From assembly GCA_036936605.1 (NCBI GenBank), contig JAUPFV010000004.1:142458973-142522972 (forward strand): a stretch of DNA of 64,000 nucleotides. The letters run 5' to 3'. The notes beneath the pieces are model-generated. The model did not search any database, had not been told where the DNA came from, and saw only the letters and a list, made by a program, of their open reading frames with translations. Made by a program: the position numbers and the translations under genes. Shown here piece by piece: positions 55,444 through 64,000 of the stretch (positions within the stretch are counted from its first letter, which is position 1; each line of letters opens with the position of its first letter). Origin of the DNA: Limnanthes douglasii subsp. nivea. Its lineage: Eukaryota > Streptophyta > Magnoliopsida > Brassicales > Limnanthaceae.

Positions 55444-57520
55444 AAAAATGACTCGCAAAGGATCCATAAAGAAATCTAACACCGCCAGTAGAAATCTTAA
55501 AGCGGGCCACCGACGGACATGGTGGAAGGCAGCGAATTCTTAGATAGTTACTTCGCTCGTATCTCACACTTGTACACAAACTTGAGCTCTGAATGGCTTG
55601 ATAGGTTTAGATTAGTATATAATTTTCCTGACTCTGTAATTACTAGGCTTCCGGAGCCCGGCGAACATCCCCATCATGCGAGAGAGGGGAATACTTATAT
55701 ATACACAATGTTATTCGATTGGAGGGGGGGGGGGGGGTTTAATTACCTTTACCTAGATTGATAAACGAGTTTTTAGGATGACGTTTTTTTATTAGTGTTA
55801 TACTGAGAACTGAGATCGAGATTGTTAGATAAGGATATCTGTTTAGGTGACCTGTTTTCTAGTATCGATGTTTATAAGATTTTAAAGACCCTGTTCTAAT
55901 ACATATCCACCTGTAGCAAGATTGTCACATTTTTAGATTTTGATAAAAAAATGGAAACAATCTTTCATTTTAGTTTTTGGGAATTATGAATATCATGTTG
56001 CCAAACAGAATCTTCAACTAGAAAGGCGATGGATGAGTACACGTAAGGGTTGGATTGATTTTCTCTTTTTCTATTCTAATCTATACATGTTTTCTCTTAT
56101 TGATATACTATATTTTTTGTTTGTTGAAGGTACAGACTCTTGGAAATACCAAGAGTTGTGGAAGAAAGTATACGGTGATCGAGAAACAAGTCCCTTTGAA
56201 TAATTGTCTGTTGCTGTGTATACTCAGTGGAAGTTAGAGTATTGATGTTTATTTACACCCATCAATTCTACCGGATACGGAGGTATCAAAATATGGAGCC
56301 GTGACACTTACCTCTACCGGGGACCCTGTTACCACAGGAGTATCGGGGGCTATCTTAGCAAATAGGGTATATTCCGATAACCTAAAGGGTTTCATATTCG
56401 ATCTGCCACCCATGAAGACCAAAGATATAAAGGCCAGTGCCAATACTGCTGCTGGGCAGAAAAAGGGCCTTTGGGGGCAGTGAAAACAACGAGGCAAAGC
56501 CCAAAAAAAAAAAATTAGCACGTCATATCACCAATATGTATGCCTCTGACACTGCTGGGAATTCTATCGCCTCTAAACAATGCGATTCTAGTGATTGCGT
56601 TGTGATATCCTCACTTGAAAAACAAGGTGAGAGCACAGGGCAAAGCAGCCCCTCTACTTAAGGCTTTGTGAGGAAAAAATTATACTTAGGAAAAACGGGG
56701 CCTCTATCAATAGTAATTATGATGGGTTTGGGAACCGTTCCCTTATCGGTCTGGATAGCTTCGCTATGGTGGTTAGTGCAACCCCTCTTGAGGTTTAGAT
56801 TGATTATGAAAAATATAAAGTTGGAGGTTCTTATTTTAGTGGAAGTAAAGAGCATACCCCTCCTCCAGACTCGTGGAACTACAACCGAGCCCTCTCGAGT
56901 ACTCATCATTTAAAATAAACGATCATTCCTCCTTTAGCTTCTCTGGTGATAAGTGTAAATGACAAGCAGCCTTTTGTTGGGTTCCTTAAAAATAACCCTT
57001 CAAACAATGTTACATATGGTGGCCCAAGTACTCTGAAGCCTGCCTCCCAAACCGATCTTCACAACCGACCCCTTGCTGTAAGCATGTCCAAGCAGTCTAC
57101 TCTGATGCTTCAACAGTTGGAATAATGTCCAGAGATGATTTTTTACAATAGCATGAGCATGGACGATCTCCTAAAAATCTAGCTGGAACTATCAGTAGAG
57201 GTATATTTGTATTCTCTGCTTTTGCTGTTAGGAAAATATTACATTTTAATTTCTTCTGATTTCCTATTGTTTTTTCTGCATAATTATCATAACTCATTAA
57301 AACTTGGCTATCATAGATTGAAACGAATGGATGCAAAGATTATGAATGATTTCCAACCCGAGCCTCTGTCATTTGGGTCTTTAAAGACTCTTTCTGCTGT
57401 CCTGACCCGCTATAAAAAGGGGTACGGTGCTTCAAGGTCATTAAGAAGAGATCGTAGAGAAGGAGACGGAGGTTGTCGTCCCCCTTATTTTAGAAGTTCC
57501 CCCTATTGTCCGAGGGATTA
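55444..57520 (+). pseudogene. Antisense ORF of element F (Transposase_28-like, degenerate)
   Basis: The reading opens near ATG 55448 with a Lys/Ser/Arg-rich start. In a second frame from 55519 an EWLDRFRLVYNFPDSVITRL segment and YTMLFDW follow, which fit the N-terminal half of a Transposase_28-type domain. A run of 14 G (55724-55737) destroys the frame there. Further pieces: a DSWKYQELWKKVY segment (56140), a part with PKKKKLARHI (56490), and DFQPEPLSFGSLKTLSAVLTRY near 57350. A GTAAGC site at 55295 could be a 5' UTR intron donor. It is clearly non-functional. Confidence 0.55.
55724..55737 (+). repeat. Run of 14 G
   Basis: An uninterrupted G homopolymer inside the antisense ORF of element F, the longest in the window, in an AT-rich setting. 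Confidence 0.9.
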
Positions 57521-58235
57521 ACACTTGATCCCCCCTACCACTTGTCCCGCCATAGTGCCTGCCAAGACCGGGTTACCAGATGTACCCCGGACAAAGAAGG
57601 CAGTACTGTTGAACATAATTCGTAATTGAACTGTATCTCCAAACTATTTTTGCATTGTTCTTTCTATATGGTTTATAATTCTTTTTATCTAAACTGTTAT
57701 ACCTCCATCTTAATATGCATTATGACTTATGTTTCTTTTCTCTTTTGATATTAGTCTCGGTAATATAATTGAAATCGTTTGGGGTGTGTATTTAAATAAG
57801 CATGTTGTTGCTTGTTGCGTGGTTATAGTAATTTCTTATAACTTTTGTATCTCTACTAGTCTTATTGACCCGGGCTTTGTATGGCCCATAGAGTTGTCTT
57901 ATAGACTATGAATTTGTAGTTGGTTCTCTTTACTAAGCTATATAGCTCGAGCTTAGTATGACCCCTAATTTAGCCTTCAAGGCTTGTGATATACACTATC
58001 TCGCTTTTATTGACTGTACTTAACCAGGGCTCAGCGTGGCACATTGCGTAGCCTAATAGGCATGACCAATTTTAGCATTTTTTGTTATCGTAGTTAGTTA
58101 TATCCCTTTTAATTGTTGAATATTTATAACTTCTTAAGACTTATGATTTTAGTACTTAAAACAACAAACAAAGTAGTACGCACTAAAACATGGCAAAATA
58201 GAGGTGACTTCATTAATAATTTTGGCTTACAATGT
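57521..58235. other. Spacer between antisense ORF and hairpin of element F
   Basis: No gene is seen. It corresponds to the pol to antisense-ORF spacers of A, B, C and D, but is longer. Confidence 0.45.
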
Positions 58236-58280
58236 GCCTCGTTAAAAGCCCTTAAGCGCCACCAAAAGGGAAAATAGTGC
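58236..58280 (-). promoter_or_regulatory. Conserved post-integrase hairpin, element F
   Basis: The minus strand reads GTGCACTATTTTCCCTT, a loop with TTGGTGGCGCTT, AAGGG, then CTTTTAACGAGGC. CCCTT pairs with AAGGG. It lies 23 bp after the pol stop at 58303. Confidence 0.6.
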
Positions 58281-58302
58281 ACAACCACTCTTAAGTAGCA
58301 TG

Positions 58303-59340
58303 CTAATACATTTTCAAATGATTTAAATTCCAAGGGTGTTTCAATGCATTACCTTCTATGTCTTCCACTATATAGGCCCCATGTATGTCCTTTAGAAACG
58401 ACTCTATATAGTTAGTCCCAATCCGGACCCAACTTGCCCGTATTTATGTTATTTCATTACTAAGTCACCTATATTAAAGCTTTGATGCTTAAGCTTGAAG
58501 TTAAATCTGATTCTCATTAATATTTTATAGTACTCTGATCATACCCTCGTTTGATCTCTTCTTTCCTCTATCATATCGATTGATAATTGTCGCTCTTTAT
58601 GGTTTCATTTTTTTGAGTAATTGGTATTTCTATGGCTTGGTATTATGACTTATACCGGTACTATTTCTTCCATTCCATACACGAGCGAGAAATATGTATC
58701 TTTTGTGGCTGACCGAGGTGTAGTTCGATAGGCCCACAATACTTCAGATAACTTGTCTGACCATTTACCTTTCGATCCTTCTGGCTTCTTTTTTATTCCT
58801 GCAAGGATAGTTCTGTTTGTCACCTCGGCTTGTCCATTCGTATGAGGGTAGTATGGTGTGGAGAAATGTTAAGTGATATTGTGTCTGTGGCAGAATGTTT
58901 CAATTTCCTCGTTCCTGAATTATGGTTCGTTGTCGGTCATGAGGATCCTTGGAATTCCAAATCTTGAGAGGATATGACTTTGTAGGAGGTCACATATTTA
59001 TTTGGAACTCATCTCTGCCAAAGCCTTGGCCTCCACCAATTTTGAAAAATAGTCAACTGCAACCACCAGGAACTGTCACTTACACGTAGCCATCAAGAGA
59101 GGTCCTACTAAGTTTATCCCTCACTTATTAAAGGGGAATGGTGCCGACACAATACTAATTGGTTCCTTGAAATATGTCACTTGTTGGAAAATTGTTGACA
59201 AGGGTGGAATTTTTGGACTAAGGCCTGAACATATGATGCCAACCTGAACAATTAATATCCTGGTAGTAAAACGTTTCTTATTATGCTCCTATAGCCACAA
59301 TGATTTCCTGCTGCCCCCTCATACATGTCTTGAACTATAA
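58303..59340 (-). pseudogene. Integrase of element F
   Basis: Recognised from scattered blocks read on the minus strand: ILITDNE near 58935, [11 protein letters not shown] near 58800, a PYSLVYG-like block near 58670, KLGPDWD near 58430, and the C-terminal KHPWNLNHLKMY ending at the TAG at 58303. Zinc-site remnants lie near 59280. Stops and frame changes occur throughout. Confidence 0.65.
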
Positions 59341-59559
59341 TCTATGGTTCATCTTTGCTCCTACACCGCAATAGGGTTCGGGTTGCATTTTTCCTGTATT
59401 TCACGTCATCTAAAATTGTGCATGCTCAGATCTGCAATGATCTTGTATCTTCTTTGTTCGGTGGAAGAGTGCGATGCTTTAGATATACGACGTATGCGTC
59501 CCTTCAATCCGTCGTTGTTCTCAAAGCATGTTGTTCTATTTTTTTCAGCTTCTATTACC

Positions 59560-60360
59560 ATAGTTGATGACTAATGAACAATGATTATAGCATCTGTTGC
59601 TGCTTTAGCCAGAGAATCTGCCATCAAATTTTCGGACTGAGGAATCTCCTCATATTCTATGCTCTCGAATTTCTCTCCCATTCATTTAAAGATTCCAAGT
59701 ACTTATGAGTATTCGTCTGTTTGGCCTCAATTGAGCTTGTGGCCTAACTTACTACTAACTGGGAGTCCGAGCGAAGTAATAACCGGCGAGTCCCGCACAT
59801 GTGAGCCAATGTGAGTCATGCAAGCACCGTTTCATATTCATCTGTATTGTTCGCAACTTTGAAAGCGAATCGTATCGCTTGACGTATCTGCCCTCCCATT
59901 GGTGTTTAAATTATTACTCCAATACCCCCTAGTGGCATTTAACGCACCATCAATATATACTATCCACCATGTGGTGTTCTGATCATACATTGTGGAATCA
60001 TTGTCTGTCCCCCGGCATCCAACAAATTCGTTGATAAAATCCGCCACCGCTTGGCCCTTTATCGCTACCATGGGCTCGTAAACTATATAATACGGTCCGA
60101 GCTCCACTAACCACTTTGTTTGTCTGGAAGAAACATATGGCTTCTATAGTATGCTACGCAATGTGAATGAAGTTCGTAGAACGGTGGTATGACTTTATAA
60201 GTATGAGCGTATTTTTCGAGAAGCGATCACCAAACTGAAGGCTATTTTATTCTAGGTTGAGGTATCGGGTTTCTGCATCTACTAGCTCTTTATAAAGTAT
60301 TACACTGGCCTCTGGACCCCTATTTTCTCTCGCACTATCCCCCCCACAACATACTAACAA
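59560..60360 (-). pseudogene. Dual RNase H of element F
   Basis: The end of the first RNase H (MELGPYYIVYEPMVAIKGQAVADF) and the start of the second (WIVYIDGALN, with the first catalytic Asp) are joined in one frame at 60107-59838. A DSLAK-like block near 59615 lies in another frame. The order equals that of element A, so F also has the Tat dual RNase H. Confidence 0.65.
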
Positions 60361-60472
60361 ATATAGGTAGAGTAATTCTCCTAGGTCTGGCGTCATTAAC
60401 ACCTCTGGAAACGTTAAGCAGTCTTTTAATGCTTGAAAGGCCTCGTCATAATCACTCGTCTAAGTAAACTTT

Positions 60473-61420
60473 TTAGACCCCTTGAGGATTTTGAAAAAGG
60501 GCTGACTTTTGTTTGACGATCGAAAAAACCCGGGAGAATGCAGCTAACTGTCCCGGTAGAAACTGTACCTCTTTTATATTCCTAGAGGGTTTCATATCTA
60601 ATATCGCATTTAATTGAAAGAGGTCCTCGATATCCCTTTTATTAATAGTAAAACCCAGAAATTTTCCACTAAAAACAACAAAAGAACATTTAAGAGGGTT
60701 GAGTTTCAATCCATACATCTGTAACGTTTGGAAGACCATTACCAAGACTTCAAGTTGATTCTCCTCTAAGTCACTCTTCACGATCATATCATCAATACAG
60801 GCCTCCATATTCTTTCTAAATTTTCCTTCAAAAATCTTGTTGAGGAGCCTATAATATGTTGATCAAGCGTTTTTTAGTCTAAACAGCACGACCTTGTAGC
60901 TATAGAGGCCTCGCTTTGTCAGAAACGTAGTGTGCTCCTCATTTGATGGGTTCATAAATATTTGATTATATCCCAAGTATGCATCCATGAATTACATGTA
61001 CTCTTTTCTGAAGCAGCGTCCACCAGCTGATCTATTCTTGGTAGAGGGAAATCGTCCTTCAGGCATGCTCTGTTGAGATCTGTGAAGTCGACCCATATCC
61101 GTCATTTTCCATTTTTATTATTTACTAACACTGGGTTGGCGACCCAAATTGGGTATTGTGCGTGTCTGATGTGACCTAACTTGACTAAATTTTCGACCTC
61201 TTTGAATATTGCTTCCAACTTTTCTTGGAAAAATACCACCGAACGCTACTATCGAAGGCTAACGAATGAAAGATAATGGTCGGGTTTACCCCAGTAGCTT
61301 TCTCAGCATCCCATGAAAATACATCCTCGTTTTGCTGAAATAAAGCTATTAGATTTATTTTTAAGTTTTGTTTGAGTTGATTACCTATCCTGATGACCTT
61401 GCCATTTTCCACTGTTATGC
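60473..61420 (-). pseudogene. Reverse transcriptase of element F
   Basis: The pre-RT block with FSWDAEKATGVNPTII is at 61412-61260. RT fragments follow in changing frames: a RTDLNRACLKDDFPLPRID-like block near 61060 and an FMDAYLGYNQIFM-like block near 60980. The catalytic box at 60808 reads ACIDDMIVKSD; both Asp remain but the Tyr of YIDD is Cys. LKLNPLKCSFVVFSGKFLGF follows. Confidence 0.75.
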
Positions 61421-61589
61421 TCTCTTCTTCTAACTGAGTGCCCTCCTCCTCTTCATTCTCTTTGGTTCATCCACCTCTAAAATATTTCCTTTAATCGATC
61501 TGTGGTGACCCCATACCCCATAGTGCATTAATTGATATTTGGATTTGTTAGAAGGGTCCAACTTTATCGTGTAACACTGTCTCGTCTGT

Positions 61590-62600
61590 CTCTAATTTCC
61601 TTGAATTATTCTCACCAGATTTCCCATTGGGCATTTGATGTATTGCCTAAAAGAACAAGTCGTGGCCTCGAGCTTATGAAATATGGTCTTCTTAGAATTA
61701 CGTGGTAGGAACTGAGAGCGTCTACAGTCATAAACAGAGTGTGGATCATTTTCTTGGTGGATCACCTTCGCACTTGTGCTCCTTGTTTCCCATAAAGTGG
61801 TTTGTAAACGCGACAAATAGACCTTTAAAGTCCTTGATCGACCCCTTCTGAAGGTTTTTGAACAAATCTAACGCATTTCTTTTGAACGTCATTGAAAACT
61901 CTTTATAAAGCATCACATCGTCAGGGTTGAAAGTCATCATCATGTTCTTAAATTGCTCGAGGTGGTGTTTAGGGTTTCTGGACCTATCATACGGATCCAT
62001 CTTATGTGGGTCGAATTTTCGTGGACGTTTTCCCTCAAGGATGTTCTTCCCAAAGGGGGATTCTTGCAAAACACAAACAACCATAGTAGTTCTTACCTGG
62101 TCACATTCAGTGGCATCAACTAGGCTCTCTATTAGTGGATGGATCGTCTGGGTGATAATTCGTCACATTTTTCTTCCTTTATTTTTTATTTTTTATCGCC
62201 ATTGCGTTCACCTCCGTTAGAACAACTCTTTATTTTATGTGTGAGGTCCTCCTCATTGTTTTCAAATAGGACATCTTGTGTGGCCACCCCTTGAGAGGAC
62301 CTTCTCGTAATCCCTCTTCTATTTCCACTGAGCAACCTATTGATGCTCGTGTTTGATTTCCTCAATCTGGGTCTCCAAGATCCGCACATTATAAGGGGTG
62401 GAAAATATTCCAAGGTTTATGGGGCTGATCGTCGGTCTGGTTTGTCGTTACATAAACCGCTTGATGATCTTCTTGATCAACTGGTACGCTGGTCTCGCCG
62501 TTGGATGGATTCTCTTGAACTCTTTAATTGCCTTGCTCTCCTTGCCCATGTGAGGAAACTATATTCTCCCTTTCAAGTTCTAACCTAGTATGAGCTCTGC
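61590..62600 (-). pseudogene. Gag of element F
   Basis: The N-terminal part (62413-62186) is basic. The Retrotrans_gag core (62084-61746) has HHLEQFKNMMMTF and ALDLFKNL, FMGNKEHKCEGD. Only about 330 bp separate it from the pre-RT block, so the nucleocapsid and protease have been deleted. Confidence 0.7.
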
Positions 62601-62606
62601 GTAATG

Positions 62607-63192
62607 TTCCGAAAGACGACGCCAAAATCTGGTGAGAGATAATAGTGATAGATTTAAGAGATAGAAAACAGAAGAATAAAATGCTCATATCTTATTACCT
62701 TTATGTAAAAACCCTTACACAACTTTAGAATTCTTATTATTTATATAATATATTTTACAATACACTACTTAACTATATCTTAATAAGTGTATATTTTTCT
62801 GTTAGATTTGATCGTGTGTTCAAGCCTGATTTCCATGCCATGAGTGCTATTATGTTACTGCACTTAGTGGCCTTATTTTTTGTAGTTAATATTCAGTGTC
62901 GACCGAGATACTGTCCGATCTTCATGCGAGTTTTTGTTCTATGCTGGCTAGGGTACCGGTCTACTATCACGCGGGATGATGGTCCTGTTTGCATACAGAT
63001 GACGCCTAGTTCTTCCACTGATGTCATTGTTTTTATCATGTTCTGCTGATGGTTTCCTGTTCTATCATTTCATGGTTCTACTTCGTATAATATCCTTTGA
63101 CTCTAATTCTTTTTTATGCGGTTCATCTCATTATTACTTTCTTATCAGGATGGCGGATGGATATAACTTAACAACAATATCAGGTCTTATCA
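62607..63192 (-). repeat. 5' LTR and primer-binding site of element F
   Basis: On the minus strand TTTTGGCGTCGTCTTTCGGA follows the LTR as PBS. The LTR starts TGGTGAGAG on the plus strand at 62630 and ends CTTATCA at 63192, followed by the target duplication CATTC. Confidence 0.8.
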
Positions 63193-63299
63193 CATTCAGT
63201 CAAACAAAATACTATCTTTTATATATATGTTTTTAAATAGGTATATAAAATATAATTTTGAAAATGCCAAACAAACAATTTGATGATTTGGAAACGGAT

Positions 63300-64000
63300 G
63301 AAAAGCAGTTGAGCATTTTGGATATTATAATATTTTTCAATTTCTGAACTAGTTAAACCAGTTAAGAATTTCATTATGTGAAAATAAACCACTTAGAAGC
63401 TCAAAATCAGTTGAAAGACGAGTTGAAAACTTATAATTGTCTAATGAAAAATATAAAAATGATTGAAAATGTTTAAATTTTCAACTTCGTAATAGTTAGT
63501 TGACTTCAAAATAAAGGGAGGATTTTCCAATATACAATTATGAAATTTGAATTTACCAATTAGACATGATAATATTTAATTGAGAACTAAGAAGAGTAAG
63601 TGAAAAAATTTGAGCTTCTCAACCGAACAATATGAACAATGTAATGTCTAGTTGAGAATTTAAAAATGATAGGGGGTAATTTTGAAGTTCTCAATTAGAT
63701 TGTGTAATATTTAGTTGAAAACTTGAAAATGAGTGGCCACATTTTAACTTTTCAATTTAGCACCATGCTCTTTCATTAGAAACTTAAATAATTATAATTT
63801 TTAAATTTTAGAGTTCTCCACTAAAAACTATTTCTAGTTGAAAACTACATATTTGATAATATTTAAGCTCTCAACTGATCGTTGTAAATGTTCAGTTTAA
63901 AACTTAAAAATTCTCAACCAGTTATTGAAGATTAAGTTCTCGACCAAACATTCACAAGAAGTTATGAACATTATTTTTCTAGATACTTAAAACATATCTA
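63300..64000. repeat. Degenerate tandem repeat of about 63 bp
   Basis: TTGAGAACT-like words begin at 63580, 63652, 63715, 63776, 63838 and 63896 (steps of 72, 63, 61, 62 and 58 bp). Between them lie inverse words such as GTTCTCAAT at 63616, 63687, 63750, 63814 and 63870. Units are strongly diverged. Similar words back to about 63300 are less regular. The array runs off the window. Confidence 0.6.

Larger units (their letters stand above)
54293..63192 (-). mobile_element. Ty3/gypsy (Tat) element F
   Basis: LTRs at about 54293-54823 (3') and 62630-63192 (5'), flanked by CATTC at 54288-54292 and 63193-63197. Minus-strand gag-pol runs 62600-58303, ends at a conserved hairpin, and is met by a plus-strand antisense ORF (55444-57520). 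It is older than A, with many stops and an internal loss between gag and RT. Confidence 0.85.

Noticed and set aside
59344..59574. Cys/Leu-rich open frame resembling a small membrane or secreted protein
   Set aside because: It is antisense to the integrase/RNase H region of element F, and no start context or homologue supports it.
63300..64000. CRISPR-like array
   Set aside because: This is plant nuclear DNA; the repeat words are degenerate, and there are no constant repeats or cas genes.

Overview
This is plant nuclear DNA, most likely from a dicot. It is AT-rich, its GT-AG introns are intact, and it carries a family-1 UDP-glycosyltransferase of plant type and a plant RABA1 (Rab11) GTPase. 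Around those two genes almost everything is transposable element, mainly Ty3/gypsy elements of the Tat lineage. The Tat assignment rests on an integrase of the right type, two successive RNase H domains (the second archaeal-like), PBS sequences of the TTGGCGnC type, and an extra reading frame antisense to gag-pol between the integrase and the 3' LTR.

Layout. 1-6900: element D, minus strand, truncated by the window edge. 6917-7052: a piece of a small LTR element. 7080-9730: the 3' part of element E (antisense ORF, PPT, LTR start). 10200-12062 and 33272-33600: one LINE split in two. 12063-33271: element B, inserted in the LINE. 12131-22315: element A, inserted in B's 5' LTR and the youngest element here (LTRs differ at 11 of 450 aligned positions). 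26494-27670: a 1.2-kb TRIM-like element inside B's second RNase H, with a perfect target duplication. 33600-34071 and 44306-46775: element G, split by element C (34072-44305, minus strand) inserted in its gag. 46.8-54.3 kb: the gene island, with the intronless UGT (47496-48848, plus) and the two-exon RABA1 gene (50264-49226, minus) converging, then AT-rich DNA with a perfect 125-bp tandem duplication and DNA-transposon-like ends. 54293-63192: element F, minus strand. 63300 to the end: a degenerate tandem repeat of about 63 bp.

How the parts work together. The two host genes are the only clearly intact cellular genes. The Tat elements share one plan: gag-PRO-RT-RNH-aRNH-INT on one strand, then a short conserved hairpin just after the integrase stop, then a convergent gene on the other strand encoding a Transposase_28-like domain plus a long coiled coil. 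In element A this antisense gene has its own TATA box and a canonical 84-bp intron; related sites are visible in other copies. Every gag-pol here is broken. In A the only breaks within the surviving frame are three in-frame amber codons, but its leader, PBS and gag start are deleted.
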